Assembly: GCA_917880885.1 (NCBI GenBank)
Contig: OU862910.1
Span: 53,249,285 to 53,313,284, forward strand
Direction of reading: 5' to 3'
From: Limnephilus marmoratus
Lineage: Eukaryota > Arthropoda > Insecta > Trichoptera > Limnephilidae
DNA length: 64,000 bases
Each line of letters opens with the position of its first letter. Positions within the stretch are counted from its first letter, which is position 1. The position numbers and the translations under genes were made by a program. The notes below the pieces were generated by a model that did not search any database, had not been told where the DNA came from, and saw only the letters and a program-made list of their open reading frames with translations. Shown in pieces: positions 42,905 to 53,984 of this stretch.

Positions 42905-43003
42905 CTCACTCAGGGGATATGTCATCTTTGGAGATGCTGTGTGAAGGTTCTTTTTAAGGAAAGAAAGGAGAAGCCGTTCTAGGAAGTAAAAATGAATAAG
43001 GGG
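42905..43003 (-). repeat. ~400-bp repeat family, left piece of a split copy
   Basis: TCATCTTTGGAGATGCTGTG and the following AAGGAAAGAAAGGAGAAG match the tail half of the ~400-bp family (compare 60771-60850). The match stops where the non-LTR tail begins at ~43005. Confidence 0.55.
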
Positions 43004-43007
43004 AGAT

Positions 43008-43800
43008 TTTTATTTATTTATTTATTTATTTATTTACGCCCTTTTACGGGGCTTTTACATAAGTATGAAATTTACAAATTACACTATGATTAAATAATAT
43101 ATAAATACTATTTCTTTAACAAAGAAATATAATAGGTTTTTGCAACGCAATATGTAGTATTTATTGTACATAACTGAACTGCCTCAGTAACAGTATTTTG
43201 TTTTTGTTTAAAGATAAATTGAAGATGTTCACTGACTTGGTATAATTATTTCCCTCCATTAGTATTCTGGGCAAAGAGGACTACACATGGTAGTTAGTTC
43301 CAGAATTTCTGCACTGAAATAAATCCTGACTTCTGGTATTACGTAGTGGAATCCGGAAGCTTATCAATTCTAGCAATATCGGACTCTCAACTAAATCATT
43401 TAGAATTTTATATAGAAATACCAAGTCAGTGAAAATTCTTCTGTCGGACAATTTGAGCATATTCATATCATTTAAAATAGTGTTGTAGTTCAACATAATT
43501 GCTGGAATACCCATTTTAAAATTTAGAAAATGTAAGAATTTGTTTTGTATTCTTTCAACTGCTTGTACATGTATACTATAATGTGGATTCTAGACGGGAG
43601 AATTGTACTCAGGTTGACTTAATACACTTTATATTGTTAAAATTTCTAGTTAGCCTGGTTATAAATCCCAACATTTTTAAGCCCTTATTAGAGATTTCAT
43701 AGATATGGTTAACAAATGAAAGATTTGATTGAAAAGTGATGCCAAAGTCTTTAATTTGTGTTAATGTCTCAAGAGTATTAGGTAGATCAACCAGTATCTC
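43008..43800 (-). mobile_element. non-LTR 3' fragment with (AAAT)n tail
   Basis: On the minus strand it ends in ~7 AAAT repeats preceded by a GCCCCGTAAAAGGGC hairpin. The same hairpin-plus-AAATAAAT end occurs at 52575-52610. Upstream is a reverse-transcriptase C-terminal remnant. Confidence 0.65.
43281..43514 (-). pseudogene. reverse transcriptase C-terminal remnant (77 codons)
   Basis: The minus-strand frame contains RRIFTDLVFLYKILNDLVES, then ISFRIPLRNTRSQDLF and TNYH. This is the terminal region of CR1/Jockey-like ORF2 proteins (‘R+..D..F.YKI.NG..D...LL..I.F+.P.R.TR...F....Y’). It is short and cut off on both sides, with no catalytic part. Confidence 0.7.
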
Positions 43801-43804
43801 CTGA

Positions 43805-44015
43805 TCCGGCCGCCACGCAGTAGGCGGTCAAACGCATTCGACGCCAAGTCTAAGACAATTCTCACCCCATGAATTCGAGCACCCCTGCGAAGTCACCAAA
43901 ACGTCGCGAACTTTGGGGCGACCTATAGCAGGGTTTTTTGGTTATGCAATAAATACGTAGTTCCCAGGGCGGCAGTACCCATACAATGGCATGGACCCTT
44001 TTGTTAAAAATATCA
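43805..44015 (-). repeat. ~400-bp repeat family, right piece of a split copy
   Basis: AACGCATTCGACGCCAAGTC, CTCACCCCATGAATTCGAGC and GGCGACCTATAGCAGGG match the family's 5' half in the same orientation as 42905-43003. The non-LTR tail may have inserted into one copy, losing ~200 bp. Confidence 0.6.
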
Positions 44016-44019
44016 AATA

Positions 44020-44890
44020 AAATTTCTAAAAGAAAGGTTATCATTGCCTAAAAATTCTTTCAAATTAAAACACATAATTCAAATTGTCTTATTAAACAAA
44101 TTCAATCAAGGACTTTTTTAAACAGTTTCTAAAAAATTGAATGAATGGTCGAATGATAAAATGCAGTAACCACGTATTTTTATTCGAATAACCACGTACA
44201 TTTGGCTTTGACCATTGGGTAAATTCATTTTTAATTAGTCATTCGCTCATGTTGGAAACTTCTCATCCATTAACACTTGTCATTTCCAGTTAATGGCCGT
44301 GGTACATGTCGAATTTCGTAATGAAAAAAATTCCTATGATACTTTTACAACACGCAACATAATGGTAATACTTAGCCGTGACATACCGAAGCCCAACATA
44401 AACTGGCCGGCAAGCTTTAATTTATAACGATAGAAAAAATATCACACTGGAGATATCAACATAAATAATGCCTTCTGCATTTAATTATTTTATAATACTG
44501 TATCCATTGATAAAGCATAACACGGAGGATTAACTTTTACGTAACGTTTTTTTATGAATTCATGGCAATATCAATAAAACGAAAATATGCATAAGAATAG
44601 TCAACTTAAGATTTTTCCATCGTAAAAAAAATTTAGACTTAGAAGACATAAAAACGCTGTTGTAATTAAATTTTTTCTCTCGTAACATTTTGTTTCTGGG
44701 GGTTATTATCAGTTTTGGTAATTTGATAAAGTTACCAAAAGGTTCTCTAAAACATCCCTTATTTAAATGCTTTGAATACCTATATCAGGAACTCTAGATT
44801 GATGAATTTGTGACCTTTTTAATACAGAAATCAAAATATTTTTTTTTGTTTAATATTGTTTGTATATTTTATTCAGTATTTTTTATATCA
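44020..44890. other. no recognised feature
   Basis: Noncoding; nothing identified. Confidence 0.35.
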
Positions 44891-44894
44891 AGGA

Positions 44895-45280
44895 ATCGAT
44901 AAACCCCATTCCAGAACCATTTACAAATTTGGCATCTAGCATTAAGCAAAATGTTAAAGGAACTGAATTGGCTAACCGTGAAACAGATGCTGACCTTGAA
45001 TACGATGATATTTATACATAAGATAATAATCAACATTTTACCAAAATACTTCTCAAATAAAATTATATTCAACAAAAACATTCACAGACATAACACAAGG
45101 ACGTGCAAGGAAATCAGGCTTCAAAAAAAAGACAATGCGAATACGCAGCACAGTTTACTGTACAAAGGAATGAAGTTATATAACACGCTACCAGAAACAT
45201 TAAAGTCCACACCAATTGGAAAGTTCAAGATGTATTGTAGGAGCTACATAAAACTTTGTTTGCAATATGAGATATTATAA
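44895..45280 (+). pseudogene. reverse transcriptase C-terminal remnant (about 128 codons)
   Basis: The frame runs through MLKELNWLTVKQMLTLNTMI, FIHKIIINILPKYFSNKI, HRHNTRTCKEIRL and LLYKGMKLYNTLPETLK to the stop at 45280. This is the distal C-terminus of a CR1/Jockey-type ORF2 (‘ML+.L.WL.V.QR.....+...I..G..P.Y....’). The frame reads upstream past the ATG at 44951 to a stop near 44890, so the ATG is not a genuine start. Confidence 0.7.
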
Positions 45281-45355
45281 TTAATATGAAATTTTGTAAA
45301 CTTAAATGTACAAATTATTAAAATAAAAATTCACAAATTAAAAAAATAATAAAAA
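44895..45355 (+). mobile_element. non-LTR 3' fragment
   Basis: A coding remnant (44895-45280) is followed by ~75 bp of A-rich 3' end. Truncated at the 5' side. Confidence 0.65.
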
Positions 45356-45359
45356 ATGA

Positions 45360-47100
45360 ACCCAAGATTTATATTTGTGGAAGGCATAAGAAACACATTA
45401 AAACCATGTTGCTCAAAATCTTTATAAACTAGCACAAATACGTGAAAAACTAAGAATAGTCTGAATTATTGATACATCAGTTCCAATTTTTAAAATGGCA
45501 ATTAAAATAATTTTCTATTAATTTAGGGAGGTACTTTATCGCTTTTTTGAGTTCTTTCCAGATTCCGTTTCCAATTTTGAAAATGACGCTTTTCCGAATT
45601 GATTAAACCAGAGAGGGTTGATTTATTTATGAACCAGAGTTACAATCACAGACACACATCCAAAATTGGTATTGTACCAGTATAAATGGTATCGTAGCAG
45701 AATAATTATTATTATTTGGATTTTACTGGAGTATCTTGGGTTTCATATGTCGATGGTTCCGAGAAGGTGAACTTCTTCCACACACGAGCGCCGAATTTTT
45801 TATTTGTAGTCTATTATCAAGTAGAAGGGTCGCGGGTCAAATCGTGAATGATAATTTTTTATCACTCGAAATAACATTCCAATAATAATATGAAAGCTCT
45901 CCAAACTTTGATTGATGATTTCAAGATTTATTAAGCACTTTGTGTACAACAGTTATCAGACATCAAGTTGTTTCCGGAAGAGGCAGAAAAAAAAATCAAA
46001 CATCATAAATGTTCTACCTCTCAAAATAATGTATGTAATCGTAACATTTTTGGACAAATGGTTAAATTATTATTTAGCGTGAGAGCCTTAAGATGAAGCC
46101 ATACTAAATATTGCAAAATCATTCAAAATCATATGTTTTTGTTTTGAAAATTTGATCGCTTAGAAGCTATATCGTCGCTATATTATCGTCGCTATAGTAT
46201 TTTTTTATTAGATTTTTTATAAGCCCAGAAGAAAATAAAGTATCAGGCCCATAAAAACTGTTTTAAAATTCAAAATCTCCTACTTGTAAACCCCCTTTCG
46301 TCTATTGTTTTATTGGATAATATGGAAAATTAAATTCTTTAGAAAATTATCGTAAAACACTCAAATATTGTACCGGAGCTTCGCAAAACATTAAACGGGA
46401 TTTTAAACTTTATCGCCATCTACATAAGGAGTGTTATTGTTTGCAGCCTGATCCCGATTTTAATCGACGTGGTACACCACCTTACGTAAAAGTGCTGTAA
46501 AAGTCCAGTGTGACATCGCGTGAGTAATATTGTTTATATAATCCCGGTGTTGCTTTTCAACCAAATAAAAACGCACAGACTCTTTTATTCTTTTTTAATT
46601 AAATATGTAAACGAATAAAAAAAAATCCTTGTGAAATTTTATATTTCGAAATCTATCGTCGTATAATTTGGTGGATATTTTAATAAAATCTCAATAAATC
46701 CCATATGATTGTAGTTGAAATTAAATACGTCGAAAGATTTATAGTTGAATTTCTATTCACCTCTTCACACTGTTATGAATTCTTGCCAATGCTGAACTTT
46801 CGACCTTTATACACACATATTTCATTATCTGGTGTTTGAAAAATTACTGGCATTTGCACCTGACCATTCATAATTGGTTGAGTTCCTAATAGTGGAAATA
46901 TCAAACATTCATGTCTTTATGGTATCTTTATGGTATTGCCTACATGTGATCTTCAAATATATTTGTTCATATATGGCTAAGTGCTACGTTGTTAGTTTTT
47001 TGATACCTTATCAATAAAATTAAGATTACAATAAAGACTTAATAACTCGATGTCTATCTTTTCCAATCAGTTTCTAAACTTAAAATCAGTATATTAGAAC
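45360..47100. other. no recognised feature
   Basis: AT-rich, no gene or named repeat seen. Confidence 0.35.
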
Positions 47101-47208
47101 TTTTATAATAAAACTATAAATATCAAGCAATTGTATCTTTTATTGAAACATTATTGAAGCTATGATCCCCAAAATATCTAACATGCATGCATAATAAAAG
47201 TTGCTAAT

Positions 47209-47486
47209 TGTGGTGAACGTATGTCTTGCGGTATGAAAGAGACATGCGTGTATGAGTGAGACAGCATGAGGAACGTATAAAAGGGTGTGATTGCTGTCTA
47301 CCGTCCTCTTTGCATTTACGCTTCCTACGAAGCACACCTGTACACAATCTCGGAATAAACATAAATAGTCTACCCACTATTATTATTGGCAACCTCACCC
47401 TGTACGGAGATCACCATCCCAAGAAGATCTGGATCCATACAACGGAGTCCAGGTGGTAATGTAGATAACCGGCCACGGTCATCACA
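47209..47486 (+). repeat. 5' LTR (278 bp)
   Basis: TGTGGTGAACG...GGTCATCACA. It contains a TATA box TATAAAAG at 47276-47283 and a poly(A) signal AATAAA at 47354-47359, giving a plausible U3-R-U5 order. Confidence 0.95.
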
Positions 47487-47487
47487 T

Positions 47488-47505
47488 TTGGCGCAGCCTA
47501 TAAAG
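47488..47505 (+). other. primer-binding site
   Basis: TGGCGCAGCC starts two bases after the 5' LTR. TGG complements the CCA end of a tRNA; the exact tRNA was not determined. Confidence 0.7.
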
Positions 47506-47927
47506 GAAGAAGATTTACGCAGCAGCCAAAATCACATTTGGCAGCAAACATCACGAGATTGAGGCTACAGTGGACAATAGGTGATCAGGCAGCATCAGGC
47601 CAGATCACATTCAGGAAGAGCAAGAGCAGCAGAAATTGGCATCCGAGGAATAGCAAGGCGCTGGATAGGTTTATTCAGTGCCGAGAACCTGGAGGAGCAT
47701 ACACGTAAGGCGTGGATGGAGAAGTCCGGGTCTTCAGGAGAAGATCAGAGACCAGGTGCAGACCTCACGGAAGGCGTGCCGGCGCATTAGAAGGACGACC
47801 AGGGTTCAGGAGCCAGGAGACGGTCCGCGGAAGGGCGAGATCGGAGCAGCAGCATCAAGTCAACAGAGTCGTGAGTTGAGTGCTGTTTGTAAAATTTTCT
47901 GCTTTTATTGATTGTATCTGTGTGAAG

Positions 47928-50900
47928 ATGGAAGGGGGAGAACTGCCCAGGTTTTGTCATTTGAGGGACAAACTGGAGACGTTCGTGTTGCAATACGAAC
48001 AGTTCATCTTCGTCAATGATGACAAGTTAAATTCGGTAGAAAAAAAGAGAGCGGTTTTAATATCTCATTTACACACAGAGACAATAGATTTATTGATTGA
48101 TTTGTGTTTTCCTAAAAAAATTACAGATATTACGGTCGAAAATTTATTGTTATTACTAGAGAATCATGTAGGTATCAAACGAAATGTTTTCAAAGAGCGC
48201 GAAATTTTTTTTGCTACGAAACAAAAAAGTTCAGAATCGGTTAATGATTATATAGCACGGTTAAGAAATCTCGTTAGATTTTGCAAATTCGAGGACAGAC
48301 TTGAATATAATTTAAAAGATGTTTTTGTCACCGGTCTTCGAGTGGGGCGTATTAAGGAGAAATTATTTGTAGAGGCTGAAAACTTTTCATTAAAAAAGGT
48401 TATAGAATGTGCTATTGCTATGGATTCATTCGAGGTAATGAATAAGCAAATTAAAACGGAAAGTGTTGATTTAGTAAATAAATTTAAAAATACATCGAAC
48501 AATTTGTCACAAAAACAAAATTCGGTAGGTAAACATTTTTTTAGAACTTCGGACAAGAATGTTACATCGTACAGAGCGAGGTCAGCGGACCGAACAAAGT
48601 GTAAACATTGCGGAAATTATCACGATTCAGTAAACTGTAAATTTAAAGACGTGTTTTGTTATAAATGCAGAGTGAAAGGGCATATTGGGAAGATATGTCG
48701 CGGTTTAAAATATAATAACATTTCTTCAGTGTTCGTAAATACGCAGGAACATAAAAACATGTTGCGGATAAACGCAGTATATTGTGAACCAATATTGTGC
48801 AAAGTTTTAGTGAATAATGTGGAACTAAACGGTTTATTGGACACAGGGGCGGCAATTTCGATTTTAACGGACGAAGATTATGTTAAACATTTCAAACATT
48901 TGATGTTAAAACCAAAGGATTTAACCTTAATGGGTTACTCTAACTGTAAGTTAAATTTATTGGGTTGTATCTTATTAACAGTTGATTTTAACGGTTATAG
49001 GGAAATGTTAGAATTTTGCGTAGTAAAACAGGGAACAATTACGGTTCTAGGGCGTGATTTCATTAAAAAGTTTAATATTGGATTTACGGGCTTACAATCT
49101 ACTTTATCCCAGGAGGGAAGTGAAAATGTTTCTCACAATATGGTTGAGAATAATACTAGTGTAATTGATAATTTAATTCGGAAATTCCCGGAGGTTTTTT
49201 CGGAGAAACTGGGTAAATTCAATAAATATAAAGTGCATTTGAAATTAAAAGAGAATGCGGAACCGAAATTCTGCAATCCGAGAAATATACCGTTTGCCTT
49301 AAAAGCAAAGGTTGAAGCGGAATTGGGCCGGTTACAATCGGAAGGTATTTTAGTTCCGGTAAACTATAGTAAGTTTGCATCACCAATCGTTCCCATAGTA
49401 AAAACTAACGGCGAAATAAGGATTTGCGGTGATTATAAGGCAAAAATAAATCCACAGCTAGTGGTAGATAAATATCCGATGCCACGGATAGAATGGTTAT
49501 TTTCTCAAATGGCGGGTGGAATAATTTTTTCCAAGATTGACTTGAGGCAAGCGTACCTACAATTAGAACTAGATGAGGAAAGTCAGGATTTCACAACTAT
49601 ATCTACTCATTTAGGATTGTTTAAATTCACGAGATTAGTGTTTGGGATTAATAGCGCACCAGCTATTTTTTGTAAAACGATAGCTTCATGCTTGCAAGGT
49701 TTGAAAAAAACAGCGGTATTTTTAGATGATATTGTGGTAACAGGAGATTCGGAAGAAGAACATAATGAGAATTTAACAGCAGTGTTAAATAGATTAAAAG
49801 ATTGTGGATTTAGTGTAAATATTCACAAGTGTATTTTTAAGGCGTCATCAGTAACTTTTCTAGGGTTTGAAGTTTCAAAGGAAGGAATTAAACCATTGAA
49901 AGACAAAACTATCGCGATTAGTAAGGTATCGCAACCTACAGACATTACAGAATTACGAAGTTTTTTGGGGTTAGTGAACTTTTACAGGTCATTTGTACCT
50001 AACATGTCTGTACTTCTAGATCCGTTACATAATTTATTGAGGAAAAATACACATTTTGAGTTTAATCAAGATTGCTTGGAAGCTTTTAATAAAATTAAGT
50101 CAATTTTATGTGATGATAGAGTGCTAGCTCATTATGATCCGGATGTAACATTGAAGATTGTTACAGATGCCTCAACAAAAGGGTTAGGAGCGACGCTTTT
50201 ACATTGTTATGATAATAATTTACAGAGACCGATTTCTTTTGTTTCTCGAAAATTAACTGAAGCAGAAAAGAAATATTCAATTTTGGATTTAGAAGCAACA
50301 GCTATAGTGTTTGCGTTAAAAAATTTTTTTGAGTATATTTATGGAAGGGAATTCATTTTAGAAATAGATAATGAACCGTTATGTAGAATTTTTGGTGATA
50401 AGAAAGGTATCCCAGTATTAGCGTGTAACAGACTTCAACGTTATGGGGTAATTCTGTCGTCGTTCAATTACAAAGTACAGTACGTGAAATCAGCATTGAA
50501 CTGTTCGGACTATTTGTCTCGGGTTCCTGTCGAGGAACCAGTTCACGTAGAGAATGACTTTGATACTCAAATTCTAAGTTTATTTAAAAATAACAGAGAT
50601 TTACCTATAGATGTAGAGGAAATTAAATCGGAATCAAGTACAGATAAAATTTTATTGGAAATTAAACATTATCTCAGAACAGGGTGGCCAAATAAAATAA
50701 ACAAGGAGGATTCAAAATGGATTTACTGGATTAAACGGAATGAGTTATCCATAATGGATGATTGTTTTTTTTGGAATCATAGGCTAATAATTCCAGTAAG
50801 TTTAAGAGAAAAAATTTTAAACTTGTTACATAGATCTCATCTAGGTATAGCAAAGATGAAAGGTTTAGCCAGAGGTATATTTTGGTGGCCAGGGATAGAT

Positions 50901-51974
50901 GGAAATATTGAACTTTTAGCGAGAGGATGCGAAATTTGTTCAGAGGTTCAACCTTCGCAACCAAAGAGCGAATTGACTCCGTGGCCTATAACGGAAGAAA
51001 TATGGAGTAGGGTGCATATTGATTATGCGGGCCCAGTTGCAAATAAATATTTTCTTGTAATTATTGACTCAACCTCAAAATGGTTAGACTGTGTAGAAGT
51101 AAAGTCTCCAAATTCGTATAACACTATTAAAATATTAAAGGGTTTATTTAGTTATTTCGGGAGTGTACAGACAATAGTTTCAGATAATGGAGCCGCTTTC
51201 ATGTCAGCGGACTTCAAAGAGTTTTGTGAGATGAATAACATCAAACATTTAACTACTCCGGTAAATCATCCACAATCAAATGGTCTAGCAGAAAACGCGG
51301 TTCGAACGTGTAAAATTTTAAAAAAAAAAATGATGATAAGAAATAAGTTTCAGTCAGGTTATGAGGAAAAATTAGGAAATTTTTTAATTGATTACAGAAA
51401 TGCACCACACTGTACAACTGGCTTAGAACCTGCAGTTGTAATGTTTGAAAGGAAACTAAGGTCAAACTTAAACAGTTTTGTACCGAGAGGGGGGAGAGAT
51501 AAGGATAATAGAATTAAGAAAGAAACAAAAATTAAAATGTCTAAATGTCAGGAAAATCAAAAATATTATTATAAAAGAAATAATAAAGAATCGGTGGGTT
51601 TTTCGATTAATCAAAAGGTAATGGTTAGAGATTTCAGAGACCAAAAAAATGATAAATGGGTACCAGGGAAAGTGTATAAACAATTAGGAAAAAAACTTTA
51701 TATAATTGAGGTAAATTTAAATGGTAAAATTATGTTTTGGAAAAGGCATTTTGATCAGTTGTCTAAATTATGTGTGTCATGGGAAAAGAAACACAGCAAT
51801 CCTTATGTCGCGTCTGAGACGAAGAGACTGTCGTATGATGAATACGATGTCTCCAGCTTTGGCCTGGATGACAGTCTAATGGGTTTTTCTCCTTCTCATT
51901 CCAGCCCCAGTGATCCAGTGGCGTCAACGTCGGGAAATTGGAAGGACCGACTACGACCACGAACACACAGATGA
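47928..51974 (+). CDS. gag-pol polyprotein of Ty3/gypsy-type element (1348 aa)
   Basis: One uninterrupted frame. I prefer the ATG at 47928 (tgaagATGg) over 47880, because the protein then starts MEGGELPRFCHLRDKLE like a Gag. In numbering from 47880: Gag ~17-230; two zinc-finger segments 241-275 (CKHCGNYHDSVNC, then CYKCRVKGHIGKIC); protease with LLDTGA at 321; reverse transcriptase ~490-690 with FSKIDLRQAYLQ and FLDDIVV at ~614; RNase H with TDAS at ~761; integrase with an HHCC finger near 983-1020 and catalytic D1048, D1102, E1138 (35 residues between the last two). A short basic C-terminal tail follows. Gag and Pol share a frame, so no frameshift signal is needed. All catalytic residues are present. 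Confidence 0.95.
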   Translation: MEGGELPRFCHLRDKLETFVLQYEQFIFVNDDKLNSVEKKRAVLISHLHTETIDLLIDLCFPKKITDITVENLLLLLENHVGIKRNVFKEREIFFATKQKSSESVNDYIARLRNLVRFCKFEDRLEYNLKDVFVTGLRVGRIKEKLFVEAENFSLKKVIECAIAMDSFEVMNKQIKTESVDLVNKFKNTSNNLSQKQNSVGKHFFRTSDKNVTSYRARSADRTKCKHCGNYHDSVNCKFKDVFCYKCRVKGHIGKICRGLKYNNISSVFVNTQEHKNMLRINAVYCEPILCKVLVNNVELNGLLDTGAAISILTDEDYVKHFKHLMLKPKDLTLMGYSNCKLNLLGCILLTVDFNGYREMLEFCVVKQGTITVLGRDFIKKFNIGFTGLQSTLSQEGSENVSHNMVENNTSVIDNLIRKFPEVFSEKLGKFNKYKVHLKLKENAEPKFCNPRNIPFALKAKVEAELGRLQSEGILVPVNYSKFASPIVPIVKTNGEIRICGDYKAKINPQLVVDKYPMPRIEWLFSQMAGGIIFSKIDLRQAYLQLELDEESQDFTTISTHLGLFKFTRLVFGINSAPAIFCKTIASCLQGLKKTAVFLDDIVVTGDSEEEHNENLTAVLNRLKDCGFSVNIHKCIFKASSVTFLGFEVSKEGIKPLKDKTIAISKVSQPTDITELRSFLGLVNFYRSFVPNMSVLLDPLHNLLRKNTHFEFNQDCLEAFNKIKSILCDDRVLAHYDPDVTLKIVTDASTKGLGATLLHCYDNNLQRPISFVSRKLTEAEKKYSILDLEATAIVFALKNFFEYIYGREFILEIDNEPLCRIFGDKKGIPVLACNRLQRYGVILSSFNYKVQYVKSALNCSDYLSRVPVEEPVHVENDFDTQILSLFKNNRDLPIDVEEIKSESSTDKILLEIKHYLRTGWPNKINKEDSKWIYWIKRNELSIMDDCFFWNHRLIIPVSLREKILNLLHRSHLGIAKMKGLARGIFWWPGIDGNIELLARGCEICSEVQPSQPKSELTPWPITEEIWSRVHIDYAGPVANKYFLVIIDSTSKWLDCVEVKSPNSYNTIKILKGLFSYFGSVQTIVSDNGAAFMSADFKEFCEMNNIKHLTTPVNHPQSNGLAENAVRTCKILKKKMMIRNKFQSGYEEKLGNFLIDYRNAPHCTTGLEPAVVMFERKLRSNLNSFVPRGGRDKDNRIKKETKIKMSKCQENQKYYYKRNNKESVGFSINQKVMVRDFRDQKNDKWVPGKVYKQLGKKLYIIEVNLNGKIMFWKRHFDQLSKLCVSWEKKHSNPYVASETKRLSYDEYDVSSFGLDDSLMGFSPSHSSPSDPVASTSGNWKDRLRPRTHR

Positions 51975-52094
51975 GTCAATGAAGGCAGCACTCAGCTCTC
52001 GACTCAACATGAATTACTTACATTGTAAATATTGGAATATTTTATGTATTGTGAAAAATTATCAGTTCATGTTGTGTAACTGTCTTCGGATTTA

Positions 52095-52106
52095 AGTGTG
52101 GAGGGA
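52095..52106 (+). other. polypurine tract
   Basis: AGTGTGGAGGGA immediately precedes the 3' LTR, the usual place for plus-strand priming; it is short and includes two T. Confidence 0.6.
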
Positions 52107-52384
52107 TGTGGTGAACGTATGTCTTGCGGTATGAAAGAGACATGCGTGTATGAGTGAGACAGCATGAGGAACGTATAAAAGGGTGTGATTGCTGTCTACC
52201 GTCCTCTTTGCATTTACGCTTCCTACGAAGCACACCTGTACACAATCTCGGAATAAACATAAATAGTCTACCCACTATTATTATTGGCAACCTCACCCTG
52301 TACGGAGATCACCATCCCAAGAAGATCTGGATCCATACAACGGAGTCCAGGTGGTAATGTAGATAACCGGCCACGGTCATCACA
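52107..52384 (+). repeat. 3' LTR (278 bp)
   Basis: Same length and, by reading, same sequence as the 5' LTR. TATAAAAG at 52174-52181 and AATAAA at 52252-52257. Confidence 0.95.
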
Positions 52385-52389
52385 CTAAT

Positions 52390-52612
52390 TACAAACAAAA
52401 TTAACAACAATCTTTTTGTATTTATTTTTATAATAAATTATAATAACTAACTCACATAAATTCGCTTGCATTTACCTACTTTGTGTCAACTCTTAAATTT
52501 TATGACACCTATATTTTGTTTCTTATATTTTATGTTTTTTCCTGTAATTTGTCAAAAATATGTACTACAATACATGTAAAAGCCCTACGGGCGTTTAAAT
52601 AAATTAGTAAAT
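52390..52612 (+). repeat. older non-LTR 3' end that received the LTR element
   Basis: Ends ATGTAAAAGCCCTACGGGCG followed by TTTAAATAAAT. The hairpin-plus-AAATAAAT end is shared with the complement of 43010-43060. Together with sequence left of 47204 it formed the pre-insertion site. Confidence 0.55.
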
Positions 52613-52619
52613 GACTCGT

Positions 52620-53588
52620 ATATTATTTACACTTTTGAATGTGTAGGTACTTCACTTAAATCAATCTATCACGATTACCTATTTTTCTTCTTCATTTACT
52701 GCTCTAATAAGGAATAACCATTTGTGAAGGTCTACCCAAAAATCATCGAAAATGATTTCAGTTCACATTCCTTGAAAGTTTACCCCCCTTCCTTACGGTA
52801 AACGTGTTTTAAATTTTACACAATCGTTTATGTACGGTATAAAGTGATTCATCAGTTGTGAAAAATATAAAAGGCATTCTTTCGTATATAATATATTTTC
52901 ACTGAGCCATTCGGGTTGTGTAGATTGATATGCGTAGTTTGATACCCATATCGGCTACTATCTGGTTGTTGAACTTGTCAGTTAATTAAAATTTGATAGC
53001 AAACTGAAAAGCACCTTGATTTTACCTTTAAAAGTTACAAAAAGGCGCTAAATGGTCATTTGATGACCTTTGAATTTATTTGATTATATTAACTTTTTAT
53101 TTATATGAATTTATTTATTCTCTTTTTCTAAACCGTTTGTTTACTTCATTTTACAAATAATATCTTCCGTGAATTATAAATTTATTTATTTTTAATATTG
53201 CAAGACCAAACTAAATAAATAAAATACATGACTCACAGCTGAAGAAGTAGCACATGTTAATATTATTATCAAACTAGTTATTAGACAGATGTCAAGCATA
53301 TTATTTCTAGTATTCGATGACCTTGGATGTGATAGTGTGAGTGCTTTTATTTAAACATAATTCCAGTAAACCAGTAAAAACCTACTTTTTTCTTGCCAAA
53401 GGTAAGTCTAATATGTTCTTCTTCTAAAGAATTTAACTCATCGCCCGTCTAGGTTTTTTTAATGCCAGACTGTTGATTGTATAACACTAATGTTTAGATT
53501 TTATGAACTTTAAGACATCTTTAATAAATAATATCCAGGGTGTTAAGAAACGTAACTTGTCAAAAAAGCCATAAAAAAGTCACCCGGG
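52620..53588. other. no recognised feature
   Basis: Noncoding AT-rich DNA. Confidence 0.35.
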
Positions 53589-53597
53589 ACCCGGAAC

Positions 53598-53829
53598 GCG
53601 TATTTACAAAACCTATATCGGTTCAGTCCCTGTAGCGACAATTTACATTTTAAATACACTTCTGTATTGGTTATTTTTTATCACTTTGCAAAAACAAAAC
53701 TTGTCCTTAAATCCAGATGAAATAATCAATGTGTATATTAGAAATTAATTATTTTATTTCTAAATATTTAAAATTTGGTATTGAATTGTCGCTATCGCGA
53801 CTGAACCGGTATGGGTTTTGGAAATACGC
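53598..53829 (-). mobile_element. 232-bp MITE, copy B, 9-bp target duplication
   Basis: Same terminal repeats as copy A (GCGTATTT.CAAAACCTATA to GGTTTTGGAAATACGC) and a recognisable interior in reverse orientation (ATTGGTTATTTTTTATCAC here, its complement in copy A). It is flanked by ACCCGGAAC (53589-53597) and ACCCGGTAC (53830-53838), a 9-bp duplication with one change. Confidence 0.8.
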
Positions 53830-53984
53830 ACCCGGTACCAAAATTTCGTTAACATTTTTTACTCCACATAACGTCGCTAGAGTAAGTCGGGTACGTGAAT
53901 TAACACCCTGTATATTTATCTACATATTTCAAAAACAGGGAAAATTTTTGTTTTTTTTTTACGTTTGTTCCAAATAGGAGACTC

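Larger units (their letters stand above)
47209..52384 (+). mobile_element. intact-looking Ty3/gypsy-type LTR retrotransposon
   Basis: A 5176-bp element: 278-bp LTRs at 47209-47486 and 52107-52384 that look identical on reading, TG...CA ends, and a 5-bp target duplication CTAAT (47204-47208, 52385-52389). A primer-binding site, one long gag-pol frame and a polypurine tract are all present. There is no env-like ORF. Identical LTRs imply a recent insertion. It landed in older DNA related to non-LTR 3' ends (see 52390-52610). Confidence 0.95.

Noticed and set aside
47581..47911. Leader ORFs as a separate gag gene
   Set aside because: Gag-like sequence and zinc fingers are in the main frame from 47928; the leader ORFs are short, overlapping and featureless.
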